From Isoetes taiwanensis (lineage: Eukaryota; Streptophyta; Lycopodiopsida; Isoetales; Isoetaceae): a stretch of 64,000 nucleotides of DNA. A program made the translations under genes and the position numbers. The notes under the pieces were generated by a model, which saw only the letters and a list, made by a program, of their open reading frames with translations, searched no databases and was not told the DNA's origin. The stretch is from contig JAJEKV010000011.1 in assembly GCA_021234155.1 (NCBI GenBank), forward strand, positions 6,991,132-7,055,131, given 5' to 3'. Position 1 is the first letter of the stretch. Each line of letters starts with the position of its first letter. Shown piece after piece: positions 1-10,605 of the stretch.

Positions 1-830
1 CGGCATATTGGTTACATACCTCTTGAGAACCATCGTCCATTGGGAGCCCTTGAATAACGCCATCTTGGGTAGCCACGGAGAAGAGCTGGGACAAGACTTC
101 TGCCACAATTGTGAAAAGCAAGGATGCTAAGGGACAACCCTGTCGAATTCCTCTACCCACTACAAAAATATCCGATGGCTCGCATACGGAAAAGGATGAG
201 ATCCGGCTGATGTATGGAGCTTCATGACATTCCTTGTGAATGACTCCCCAAACCCAAGTGCAAGAAGACACTTCTCCAAGAAGCCCCAATCAACACTATC
301 GTAGGCTTTAGCAAAATCCAAACTTAAGATACTTTGCTCTATGACCACATGAATCGGGCCCAATATATTCCTTCATATCAGCAGCCACGTTGTTGAGAAT
401 ACAACGGACGAGGGAGAAAGCCGATTGTGTTGACGAGATAGCGTCGGCCAAGATGTCTCGGACTCTTTACGCCAATGTCTTAGCAAAGATCTTGTACCAC
501 GAGAGGAAAGCAATGTAATAGGTCGCCAGTCAGAAATAGTCTTGGGTTCCTTGTTCTTTGGAATGAGAGAGATACAACCTGTATTCAAAATCTTATCAAG
601 GCTCCTAAATCTCTGAAACTCACAAAAGGCATCATATATGTCATCCTCCAACCAGTCCCAGCACTTCTGAAAGAACTCAATAGGAAAGCCATCAAGACCC
701 GGGCATTTATCCCTTTTCAAGAGAGCCACAGCTGCTTTTAAGTCCTCCTTCACAATATTGGACTCAAGAAGCAACCTCTGCTCTTCAGAAACAATGCGAC
801 GCACCTTAGTCAACAGGCCAATTGCATGAT
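1..830 (-). mobile_element. LINE reverse-transcriptase fragment, frameshifted, running off the window edge
   Basis: On the minus strand the translation reads as the N-terminal half of a plant L1-type reverse transcriptase. In order it shows a DKCPGLDGFPIEFFQ block at about 660-720, then ISLIPKNKE and DWRPITLLS at about 500-580, then SLDFAKAYDSVDW at about 290-330, then RQGCPLASLLF at about 105-150. These are RT fingers/palm motifs in the family's normal order. They lie in at least three frames, separated by stops near 370 and 160, so the copy is dead. The catalytic YADD region would lie beyond position 1. The 5' part (endonuclease) is not recognisable beyond about 830. LINEs are copy-and-paste elements primed on nicked DNA. 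What I see is the motifs; inactivity is inferred from the frameshifts. Confidence 0.9.
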
Positions 831-1260
831 ACCCTGATACATTTTCCAGCCCGACAAATCCTTACTCTCGCTTTGCAAATGCCTGTAGCAAAATGAAATC
901 GAACTCTGCAGCTTCCTCCACATCCAACAAATCTCCCAGGTATTTTTTTCTTAATATTTTCTCATTTGTTTGCTGTTTCAAAGCTGCTTCACTGCTTTGC
1001 TTTCTGTTTGTGCTTTCTTGTGTTTAGTTATTGTTTATTTGAATACCTTGTACATGCATCAGTGTTCTTAGATGGTAATAGTAGTGGCAAGCACCCGACT
1101 TAGCAATCCTGAGAGATAGGAAGAAAAGTATTGCATAACAGTAAGAGAACTGTCTATGATTCATAAAAGAAAACTGTATGATTCATAAAAGAACATAACT
1201 ATGCATGAAATTGCTTTAGAGAAACTTAAAATAGGAATTGCCATACAGATTGAAAATTTC
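831..1260. other. No gene seen; AT-rich spacer
   Basis: The stretch between the LINE fragment and the palindrome array is AT-rich with poly-T runs near 945-965. A short direct repeat of about 20 bases (tgattcataaaagaaaact/acat) occurs at about 1157-1200. I see no coding signal. Confidence 0.5.
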
Positions 1261-2200
1261 ACTCACAGCATATCCTCCTTTGCAGGAGAGGTGCGAGAGC
1301 GGGCGGGCTTTGATCGGCGAGAGGGGAATCCCTCACCTTGCCAACAATCAAGAAAGTACGGGCCTTATTCTCGACTTCGCGAAGTCGAGAATGTCTCGAT
1401 CATGAGGCGAGAAGCGGGGAATGTACACTCGGATTGTTGGCTGGTTGAGGGATTTCCACTTTCGCCAATGAGAATAACGCCATTCTTGCATTCTCGACTT
1501 CGCTGAGTTGAGAATGTCATACCTAGCCAATGCCTCTAACCTGTCGACAACACCCGCTAAGACTCAGACACACCAGTGCCGGCTCTAGTGCATTCTACAG
1601 GTGCCTGCAGACAGTCTTAGCCACTCTCCTTCAAACTATCTTGCTCGGATATTGCGAACGGAAGTGGCTTTGGCTGTCTGCCGGCCTAACCCGCAACCAA
1701 TTCTTAGCCCGACCAATTCTCACGTGTATGGTGGCGATGGCCTCTACCCGGTCGGGAGGCCCGTCTCCTTCGAACCATCCTCGTCAAATATTGCGAAGGG
1801 GATGGGCTGGTGGGTGGAGGCCTCTACAACTAACCACGGGGAAACCCGCGAGCTTCTGGCATGCATTCTCGGCTCACAGTGAGAATGCCCTAACCCTTTC
1901 GACACTCCATGTGTACTATCTGGAGTTCTCGATGGAAGGCATTCTCGACTTTGCGAGTGAGAATCTTGGCTGAAAACTACACTTGCATTCTCGACTCGCA
2001 AGTCGAGAATCCCTTAGCCAGCCAATTCTCCTGTGTATGGTCGCAGTGGCCTCCACCCAGTCCGATCCACTCTCCTTCGAACCATCTTCGTCGAATTGCG
2101 AAGGGGAGGGGCTCGGACTGGGTGGAGTCCTCTACAACTAACCACAGGGAAACCACAGAGCTTGCTGTCTGCCTTCTCGGCTTGCGAGTCGACAATGCCT
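1261..2200. repeat. Degenerate tandem array built around about 26-bp palindromes
   Basis: Six copies of a palindrome of the type ATTCTCGACTTCGCGAAG (continuing symmetrically) lie at about 1367-1392 (perfect, 26 bp), 1489-1516, 1864-1887, 1940-1965, 1986-2010 and 2172-2198. Between them a longer unit recurs with a spacing near 310 bp: the blocks at about 1721-1860 and 2031-2170 both carry TCCTTCGAACCATC followed by GCGAAGGGGA and CTCTACAACTAACCAC. A weaker relative starts near 1613. The array is GC-richer than its surroundings. The short ORFs inside it follow the repeat and are not gene-like. I cannot assign it to a named element; terminal repeats or target duplications were not found. Confidence 0.7.
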
Positions 2201-2214
2201 TAACCAGCCAGCAC

Positions 2215-2590
2215 TATCTAAGCAAGAGTGCAGAAAATTTACTATTTCTGTGGCTACTAAGCAAGAGTGCAGAAAATTTACTCGTGTGGCTGCGGATCTA
2301 AGCAAGAAACCTACTCTTGTGCTATGGCAGCTAAATCTAAGCAAGAAATCAACCATCAAACATCAAACACAATAAATCTAACTGTTTCTTTAAAGCAGAA
2401 CTCCTTTCCTTGACGCTATCCAGAGAGCTTGTGCTGCCGCATTTCCACATAACATCTGCAAATGCTCAAACTGGAAACGCCTTTCGACAACCTTTTTCCT
2501 CTCTCCACAAAATAAAAGGCTTTCAAAAATAAACAAAACAAGATAAAAGGCCTTTCGAAAATAAACAAAACAAGATAAAAGGCCAAAAAG
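2215..2590. repeat. Short direct repeats (CTAAGCAAGA family and a 31-bp duplication)
   Basis: CTAAGCAAGAGTGCAGAAAA plus ATTTACT occurs twice (about 2217-2243 and 2257-2282), with shorter relatives at about 2297 and 2336. A separate duplication of about 31 bp (AAAATAAACAAAACAAGATAAAAGG) lies at about 2528-2553 and 2559-2584. No gene is visible between these and the TE-like gene that ends at 2628. Confidence 0.65.
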
Positions 2591-2627
2591 GTGCCAAACT
2601 AATAGACTATCTTCTTATATTATAATG

Positions 2628-4352
2628 TTATTGTGTAAGTGTTGGACCCAGCCCTAATTTTAACGGCCCAGATTTGACCAAACCAATGGCGATGATGATG
2701 CCTATTGTGTCTTCTCCAAAACTTGCCAAACATTGTCTGAATTGTTTTGCTTGCCAATGAGCCTTGTAGTTGTGTGGCACAAATGCTGCCATTGTTTTTC
2801 TTGCATGTTCCTGAAATTCAAAAGGGGTACCAGTCTTGTAGGCCAATCTTGTAACTTTAGTTGGTTTCTTCTTAGGGTTTCTCTTAGAAACAGCTTCTTG
2901 CTGCAAGCAGTAGAATCAACAAATTAGTATAAATGACGTGATCCTTCTAACACAATCTCAACACTAACTTTTTCAAAAACTTTCCAATCCACCAGGTGTT
3001 CTAATGATTTACTTGTTTCCCTTGGACACTTTGGAATCCTGTATAAAGTGGAATAGAGAAAGTACTGTAAGAGAATATTGAAGCTAGATATCATAGAAAT
3101 GAAAAGTTAAACAATATATATGACATATGTTATCTAGATATCATAGAAATGAAAAGTTAAACAATATATATGAGCTATGTTAATAACTTACCTCTTGAGA
3201 CCACATTTCTTGCAGGTCTGCATCAAACATGCATGTTTGTGCCATTCATCTGCTTCTACTTTGGGGCATACCACATTTCTCCAATACTCACTTGTAGATT
3301 TGAAAATATTGTCCTTAGCATTGCATGTTGGACCTGGACCACATACCCTGCATTCGCATTTGCAATCTTTGTGCACACCATAAGGATCAGACCTCATGTT
3401 ATTAATTGCCTGCATGACAAAATCAAGGTGCATGTGGTACTGGCAGCAGCAAGTCTCTCTTTCTTGCAATCTCCTAATATAGCTTGGTTTAAGCTTCTCA
3501 AAGGTTTGCTGGCATATATTGATCTCAGGATACTCTTTCCTGAATTGAAGATAAAACTGCAACTGATCATAACACAGATTCAACAACAATATCATGCAAA
3601 ATACAGAAAAAAAAGAGGCAGAATGTGCTTACTTGTGTCACCTCCAGCAAATGAATAGGATGGTCAATCTTTTCACCTGTTTCACTAACATGTTTTCTCA
3701 CATGTTTTTTATATGGTGAGATCCTAGTATTCTCATCCCAAAAATTCTTTATCTTACCTACTGCTTCATCTGAAAGTGCATCAGACCTTTTTCTCCTCTG
3801 AAACATTGACCAGGGACCTGCTTCAAATTCTGCATACACACGTCTCTGAAATGCTCTTGCCACAGTTCTTCTTGGAATAGATAGAAGCCTTGCTATTGCT
3901 GATTGATTCACTCCCTTTGTTGAAGATGCAGCCATTTGCAGTGTACTCCTTTTTGCTTGAAGAACATCAGTATTTCTATCATATTTTTGAGCTTGAAAAG
4001 TTTCTTTCACATTCAAAATTAAATCCCTCATAAGGGCATTTTCTTTTGGATCTGCTACATCAACATCGAGTGGAAGATGTTTAATCTTCTTGAAGAATCT
4101 CGATGCTAACTTCCCTTTGTCCACATTCGAGGCAAAAGTATTTATAATTTCATTGAAATAATCTTCCAAATTCTTCGACAATTTCTGTAATCTTCTTTCA
4201 CACAAAACACCACAATCTTTGGTATTGGAAGGAGGATTGTTTTCCTTCTCTCTCTGTCTCTTCCTTTCTCGGGATTTTCTTCTATTTTCAGCTTGAATTT
4301 GCAAGAAAATCCTTCTTCTAGTTGAATCGATGCTTTCAGGGGAGCTTTCCAT
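2628..4352 (-). CDS. Four-exon TE-like gene, 477 aa: HTH segment plus Cys-rich region, family uncertain
   Basis: Four minus-strand exons join in frame through GT-AG introns: 4352-3633, 3562-3192, 3038-2969 and 2900-2628 (stop included). The N-terminus is strongly basic (RRKSRERKRQREKEN, residues about 23-38). A helix-turn-helix-like segment, NQSAIARLLSIPRRTVARAF, lies near residue 155. Residues about 265-360 are Cys/His-rich with CKCECRVCGPGPTC and CLMQTCKKCG. The C-terminus has an FxxHxRxxMAxFxxHxYxAHWQxKQF pattern. This order resembles a group of uncharacterised transposon-derived proteins best known to me from invertebrates, where a DFxEN motif follows; that motif is absent here and the ORF ends soon after, so it may be truncated. 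The function as a transposase-like protein is inference. The initiator ATG is preceded by stops. No promoter was identified. Confidence 0.6.
3083..3180. repeat. 48-bp tandem duplication inside intron 2
   Basis: The block CTAGATATCATAGAAATGAA, continuing through GTTAAACAATATATATGA, is present twice in tandem (about 3085-3125 and 3134-3174). It falls within the intron between the second and third exons of the TE-like gene. Confidence 0.85.
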
Positions 4353-4689
4353 TGAAATTCACGAGACAGATTTCACGACTCGAATTACAATTCCAAATTG
4401 AAAATTCAATTGAAACAATGCAAAATTTGTTCGAATTGTATGAATTGGTATTGCAATTCTCTAATTGCAATTCCGAATTCTGATTTCTCCCGCCAACCAC
4501 TAAAGGAAACTTCAACCATCCTCCCCGCCAACGGAGTTCCCGCGTCTTTGGAGATCCTAGTCACTAATCCCTGCCATTCCGGAATTGCATACAATATTCT
4601 TGGTGCATGCCAATTCTGTTTTAATTCGGTTGGACGTCACACGACTAAGGAGGTACTAAGCGCTTTCAGCACATAAAGCACATGTCCGG
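4353..4689. other. No gene seen; short-palindrome-rich spacer
   Basis: This is the 5' flank of the minus-strand TE-like gene. Positions 4380-4480 are rich in AATTG/CAATT runs that pair with one another. No coding signal was found before the copia fragment begins. Confidence 0.45.
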
Positions 4690-5083
4690 ACAGTGCTTTT
4701 TGTACACCAGTATAGAATTTACACCCGTGATAGCCAAAGTTGCATTGCCATTACAAGGAATCCTGTCTTGCAGCAAAGGACCAAACATATTGAATTGCAC
4801 ATGCACTTTATCAGGGAAATGGTTGCCAAGAAATATGTGTCAGTTGAATGTATTTGCACTCAAGATCAAGCTGCAGACATCTTCACAAAAGCTCTTATAC
4901 ATATTAAGTTCAGGAAGTTTCAAACTTTACTTGGTATTGCAGGTCTTAATTCTTCTGAGCAGAATTTTGGTGAATCCAGATGCTTCTCTGAAAGTTATTA
5001 TGTTAACCAAACTTAGAGAATATTATCTGATGGGGGAATGATGTTGATAAGTCAGAACAATATTCTCTGATAATGATGGCAAC
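4690..5083 (+). mobile_element. Ty1/copia retrotransposon 3' tail: RNase H end, polypurine tract and LTR start
   Basis: Positions 4693-5016 translate to the C-terminal end of a copia polyprotein RNase H. Visible blocks are DSQSCIAITRNPV, then RTKHIELHMHFIRE, then TQDQAADIFTKAL and KFQTLLGIAGL, which is the family order. The stop is followed by a purine-rich run (GATGGGGGAATGA, about 5029-5041), and then TGTTGATAAG, as expected for a polypurine tract directly before the 3' LTR (TG start near 5042). The LTR is cut short near 5084, where sequence on the opposite strand belongs to a gypsy element. Integrase and RT upstream are missing, so this is a remnant. Confidence 0.85.
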
Positions 5084-5310
5084 ACTATGAGCTGGCGGTA
5101 ATCGATACACATCCGCAAAGTCCCATCCTTCTTTTTAACAAACAAGATAGGGGCTCCAAAAGGTGATACACTGGGCCGAATAAAACCTAACTTCAAGAGT
5201 TCCTGTAACTGCTTCTTAAGTTCTGCTAACTCAGGTGTACTCATGCGGTAAGGGGCCTTACTGGTAGGCTTGGTACCTAGTTGGAGTGCAATTTCACACT
5301 CTACCCCTTA
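5084..5310 (-). mobile_element. Ty3/gypsy reverse-transcriptase fragment
   Basis: The minus-strand translation reads [10 protein letters not shown], then [20 protein letters not shown], then [20 protein letters not shown] and RMCIDYRQL. This is the start of a Ty3/gypsy RT domain. Homology stops abruptly near 5084 at the copia LTR junction and upstream near 5310. The 5' flank at 5311-5700 has no retained gag or protease. Confidence 0.9.
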
Positions 5311-6795
5311 TTATCCAACTGCAACTGCTGACATATTTGAAAAGCTGTTGGACCGTTCAAACCTGTCAAACTTGTCTTGAACCTATGCGAAAACAAGGAA
5401 ATACATGGAAAAAATACAAGAAATACGCGAAGATTGGCAAAGAATCTGATATATAATACAGAATCAAGAATACAATAGCCTGAAGGCAAGCAGAAACACA
5501 AGACATATGTCTAGAATGCTCAAGACTGAAGTTGAATTGGAATGATTCAACAAGAATGAGGCTCCTCTATATATGTCACTATAAGAGGATGGGTGTTTTG
5601 TGTCAAGCTTTATATTAACAGTTAACATTACATTTTGGATGTGCTCCGATTTCCATGGCAACAAACAAAAAAAAATCAACTCTCAATAATATGGCTACCG
5701 ATAATTTGCTATATTATTACTTAAGTGTCAAGTCATCATAGTGCATGCAACTTCAATAAAAAGATGCCATGCAGCCATTGCCGAATCCCCCCTCCCCCCC
5801 CCCCCCTCTCCCCAACCCACCCACCCACCCAAAACACAACACACACAAACTTCCAAGCAAATGCCTATACATATCACACTTTTGTCATGCCATACTTTAT
5901 CTTGTGTCATCAGCACCAACTTTTCAATGAATGCGTTCAAATAAGGGATGAAATCTTGGGTTTAAATTACACATGTGATTGAGTATGGTTTCTATTTCAT
6001 CCTCACAACGCAATGGTTTAGGCTTCCTACATAACTTAATGGTTCATTACTTTCTCGATATATTCCCTTCATGGCCAAAGATAGTTGCAAAACCATACAT
6101 GGGCAAAAACAAATGCAAAACCAAGCTTACTACTTATTGCACATAATATGTAGGTATCATCTACTTACTTAAAAAGTTTTTGCCCTTTCTCTTTCTTTCC
6201 GGTGTGCCCTTTTTCAGGCGTGACTTTTAGCATCCGAAAACAGTTTTCTGGGCAACACCTTTGCTTTCTGGCGTTCTTTCCCTAGGAAAGTGGATATCAG
6301 GGCAAAGTTTGTGGAGCCGTGATTAGAGGGCATCGCTGAGGTTGAAGCCACTGTGAAAGGTAAATCCATGAAAGGTTTTAGAATGGTTTTTTAAGGTCGG
6401 AATGGTTGTTTAGAATGCTTAGGGATGAAATGGTTCAATCTGCCAATTTTTTTTCCCTTCTGTCATTCTGCAGATCTTTCTTGCGGCCGTTTCTGTAGAA
6501 ACCGACCCATTCTAGACAGATTTGAGGCGCAAATAGTACCTTTTTTGTAGGGTTCCTAAAAATTGAAACATCCCTGGGGTTTTCTATTGAAACAGGTTTC
6601 ACGAGTTTTCTAAAACCCCAACCATCAGTAAAGAAACCAAAGGTGAGTTCCTAAAAACTGAATCATCCTCGGGGTTTTCTTTACTGAAACGAGTTTCTCA
6701 GGTTATAGCCTATTTCGCTCTGATCTGAGCACTGTATCTTTCTGGATAACATCGGAGACATATTTGAAACATTTGCATCTCATGTCTTCTTTCAG
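5311..6795. other. No gene seen; LTR-like and simple-repeat spacer
   Basis: Positions 5786-5830 are a C-rich tract (long C runs followed by CCCA repeats) whose complement is strongly G-rich. Positions 6551-6605 and 6650-6705 are a diverged direct repeat (CCTAAAAA-TGAA-CATCC-GGGGTTTTCT). The short ORFs around the C-tract are low-complexity and were not accepted. Confidence 0.5.
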
Positions 6796-6874
6796 CAGAA
6801 GCATGGACCTGCAATCAGTTTACAATGTTTTAAAAGCTTATTTTATTTATGACAAGAATGTTGGATATGTGCAG
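6796..6874 (+). pseudogene. Isolated TBC (Rab-GAP)-like exon
   Basis: An exon bounded by an AG acceptor (TTCTTTCAG) and a GT donor (CAG/GTAACA) encodes RSMDLQSVYNVLKAYFIYDK followed by NVGYVQ. This matches the TBC-domain segment of the general form nvLkAYxxyDxxvGYvQ. TBC proteins activate Rab GTP hydrolysis. The next expected residues (GM...) are not found in the following exon-like segments, so this appears to be a single captured or orphaned exon. It lies upstream of a Helitron 3' end, which could explain the capture. The family call rests on one short exon. Confidence 0.55.
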
Positions 6875-6937
6875 GTAACATTTTGAATTAATCAATTTCA
6901 TGGTATCCGAGTTGGACACGGCCAATATTGTTGGCAG

Positions 6938-7400
6938 GCATGCATACAGATACTGTCATCAAGGATCCTGGGAAGCTAAAAATGGTGTTTAGTACTAAGA
7001 ATACCATCTTGAAGAAATATGACGGTAGGTATTGATATTATCAACAACTAATTCAGGAATGCTTCATGATAAGATACTGAAGACATACATCTGTGCAGGT
7101 TCAAAGACATATTCCAAGAAGTTTATGAAGATGAATGGAAGTCCAAATATGAGGAAGCTGACATATGATCAGGTCTAGACTTTTCTTTAATAACAAATAT
7201 ACCTGAGTGAAGAATGAGAATGAGCAACTACTTCATGCAAAAGGCACATGTTCTATTTGACAATTTAGAATGGCCTGCAGGTGCAAATTCTTAAATATAT
7301 TAAGTCATATGTTGGAAATAAAGTTGGAATGAAGCCATGCTTTTTGGGAGTCTGCATGCAAAAGTGGGCTGGAACATGTATCCTCAATCTATCAATATGT
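6938..7400 (+). pseudogene. Three consecutive in-frame exons of an unrecognised gene
   Basis: Exon-like segments 6938-7024, 7099-7172 and 7281-7400 are separated by GT-AG introns and stay in one reading frame. They read IKDPGKLKMVFSTKNTILKK, then SKTYSKKFMKMNGSPNMRKL, then VQILKYIKSYVGNKVGMKPC. The last exon runs into a stop near 7398. I do not recognise the family. Splice sites and frame continuity argue for derivation from a real gene. No upstream start connects convincingly, and the TBC-like exon just upstream may or may not belong to the same source gene. Confidence 0.45.
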
Positions 7401-9533
7401 CATTGAATTGCATTTTCAGGGCTGTGTTTCGATTTGCTGCATCCTTTGATTCCTGTTTATGCAGCTTGCTGCAATATCTTGCTCTTCTTATGCACATGTT
7501 TGGAATATATGAGGTTCTTACAACTATCAGAAATGGTGGCCCAACGATCTAGGGGGCTGCCAATTCATCAACCTATTTTAAAACTGCAAAAGCATGACAA
7601 CTAGCTGGTGGCCATTTGAAGACATTACTCAACATCATTCAATGAATGGCTGAGCACCCCCTAGCATATTACTGTTCAATTTAATGTGCAAATGCTCTTT
7701 CAACTTCTTTTTCTTGATATTGAGATTATTAACTTTTCATGTTACATGCAAGAATGCTCATTTAAATAAATTGGAGATAACTTGATGGTGTCCTACCTTG
7801 TACTCTCTCTGATCCGACCTTCATGAGAAGTACCTCCATTCCATCTTCAGGAGGAGTAACTTCACTCCGATTTAGGGTCGATGTTTTGTTGACGTAGCTC
7901 GAACAGGTAGCAAAAATAGGCTTGAACAAGGCTTGCTGTATCTCTGCTATCTCTAAGTTTAGATTGTTACATTGTCCTTCTAGAGCAAGTCGGGTTAACA
8001 TAGCTTTTTTTGCCAAACGTCTCCATTGTCAAACGTGATGTCATGCGATAAAGGGAGTGACGGCTTAATCTATCTTCAGAGGAAGTAGCTCCATTCGCAA
8101 AGGAGCTCTACATCTGGACACCAGCAATCGGTTGGAACAGGTATTTTTTTGTGCTGATCTCTGCCTCATTTTACAACAAGTTTTCTTCTCACGAATCTGA
8201 TTTTTTTATCAGGCTTTTCTTCTTTGATTTTTTATCAGTTTTCTTCTCACAAATTTGTTCTTTTCTATCAGGATTTCTTTATTAGGGTTTCTTCTACGAA
8301 TTTTGGTTATGCATGGCAGGCAACTTGCTGTTCTCAGGTAGAAAGCCCTTATCTAAATGCTTAAGACATTTAATATTTCAAAGGCAGGATCATACCCGCA
8401 CTTCATGAAGCCTGTACAGAGAATTTGGTTATAATAACACATCTTTTACGTTTTAATGACCGTTAGAAAACTATTAGGAATAAAGTTGGTCTGGCAAACA
8501 GTCCTGATATGTTTGTTTTGCCTCAGAAATGCCCATAAATGTTGCAATTGCAGGCATGGACATTTCAGACAACGCATGGGCACATGTTTACTATTGGAGC
8601 ATAGTCAATGTTCCATGCAAATTGTTAGGGATTGCTGGTTGAATTTCTCTGTCCATCTCTCATTGTGTAGCAGTCTGATCATGTTAATGCTGTGTATACA
8701 AACTGGTTGGCTCTTAACCAGAATTAAAATGAAACCAGTCTTTGATATTTGCTTGATGCATTATTCCTAAGGGCAAGTATGCCCTGGGAATCCATGTCCT
8801 CAATTTACGCTGGACAACCAAGCTAATGCCAGCATGATATGAGGTGTTAAAATATATCCATGCATTTTGAAGAAAAAGCAATCTAGGATGTCTTACTATG
8901 TTTCTGTAAACAAGGAGCTCCGTAATGCGCTTTCTCTCAGGATGGCTCAAAATCTTTTCTTCTAGATGCTAAATCCATTACTAGATGCTCTCCTCTTTGT
9001 TACTAGAGGAGGGCATGAAGGCATCTAATAGATCCTCTCCTCTGCCCTAACATTTTCCTAGGATGTTCATCTTGTATATCAGGACAATTTAGGTTATCTT
9101 TTTGGACCCAGAGCTACGTTTTCCTACTCATTCTTTGCAAGATTATTATATTTATTGCAAGACATATAATTAGTCAGACTCCTATGCAATAAGCCAAACA
9201 TAATACACCTGCTTACTAAAAGACTTAAACATAGATTATATGTGAAATGTATGTAGACAAATAATATCAAAGAAGCATCACATTGCTAGGATGCTGCTAT
9301 AACAAAACACATAATTTTATCAAGCGTGACAATGCCGGGTACACATTTTTTAGCAAGTGTTTTGAACATTGTTTTCTCTACTGAAATCTATAAACTCAAA
9401 GTTAATGCATTGATGATACTGTCATTAGACAATTTTAAAAACAAAAATAATTACAAAAGCAAATAATGTCCATTCTTGCCAATTTGCACATATGGACATT
9501 AAAGGCCGAGTAAAAACATATGCCAGGATGTTA
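7401..9533. other. No gene seen; non-coding stretch upstream of a Helitron end
   Basis: Positions 8155-8310 contain repeated TTTTTATCAG/TTTCTTCTCAC(G/A)AAT units. Positions 8966-9035 contain an inverted repeat around AGATGCTCTCCTCT and its complement. Around 9329-9358 there is a decayed relative of the Helitron terminus (ATGCCGGGTACACATTTTTTAG) that lacks one hairpin arm. Several short ORFs exist but none shows a family signature. Confidence 0.45.
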
Positions 9534-9563
9534 GCCCGGCAACGCCGGGCACACGTTTACTAG
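9534..9563 (+). mobile_element. Helitron 3' terminus
   Basis: A perfect hairpin GCCCGGCAACGCCGGGC (9534-9550; 7-bp stem, AAC loop) is followed 9 bases later by CTAG, and the next base is T. Helitrons characteristically end in a hairpin about 10-12 nt before CTRR and insert between A and T. The same 17-nt hairpin with CTAG/T occurs again at 37645-37672. The 5' TC end of this element was not located, so its length is unknown; the gene-like exons at 6796-7400 may be inside it. Confidence 0.85.
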
Positions 9564-10605
9564 TAAAACTTATAGAAATTTGAGCATGCAACAAACACAT
9601 GCTTAGCTCAAGGAGACTGTCAAAGTGCAACACGAGAATTTATGCACGACACATTTGCTATAGCCATAAGTAAGGTAGTCATTCTGGCTGCTCCTGCATC
9701 GCTCAATTTTGCTCAAGTATAGAAGCTGCTACCAGAATCAAAAGCTGCGTTTCGAGAACTGCTAACCCCAGAGAGCAACAGCAGAAGGAGCGGATCTAAT
9801 TTATCCAAAAAAACTCGTTGACTTAAACCCGATATAACTCCCTTAACAAGGGGAAGATAAGATTCAATGTAGATGCTTCCACCTTCCATCTTCAGATAAG
9901 TACCGACCACCGTATCCCATCCCATCCCGAAGAAAAGCAACCACAAATAGGCCACAAATAGAAACACAACCATCTTCATCTGTACAAATAGAACCACTGA
10001 ACAAAAAAACCCAATCTAACGACTGCCATGATTTTCACCGAAAACAAAATTAAACCCGGGCTTATAAATGATTGCAAAACTCTAACATTAGTATAAATGA
10101 ATTTCATAGAAGATATAAAAATCCTTCTAATACCACTAACAATTTGATTGACCTTATCGCATATAGACATGAAGAAGCAACTTGAACCCATCTAGAAGGA
10201 AACTGTTGCTCCCTATGGATCAGAACTAAGCAGAACAATAAAGTAAAACGTGTGACGTATTCCACTGGAGATTGACAGGCTTGATTGCAAAATTGGCAAA
10301 CTTGTCATGAGCTCTGGAGCGCTTTCTCAAAATGAGAAGAAACAAGCACTTGTTCAAATAAATTGATGATGATCAATGACTTCTAGTTCTGTGCAAATAA
10401 AGTGCTAGTATTATAATAAGAACACGTAAAGTTAGCAATAAAGTAGAAGAGTGTATGTTACCTTTTCCTAAACCGCTAGTGCCTTGAAATTCCTCGACTT
10501 TTGAGGCTTTGTTCATTTTAGGTAATTTTTTGGGTTTCAAGTTTGTTGGCGGCGCCGCTTAGAGCACCGCCATTACAAGTAAACAGATCATTTCACTCTA
10601 TTTCT
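9564..10605. other. No confident gene; one hydrophobic minus-strand ORF
   Basis: A 94-codon ORF on the minus strand (9997-9713) begins MVLFVQMKMVVFLFVAYLWL and would form a membrane segment at its N-terminus, but it matches nothing I know. The rest is AT-rich non-coding sequence. Confidence 0.3.

Noticed and set aside
5725-5982. Pro/His/Thr-rich ORFs around the C-rich tract
   Set aside because: Low-complexity translation of a simple repeat; open on both strands.
9329-9358. Third Helitron 3' end
   Set aside because: Only one hairpin arm (GCCGGG) survives and the terminal tetranucleotide is not CTAG; at best a decayed end.
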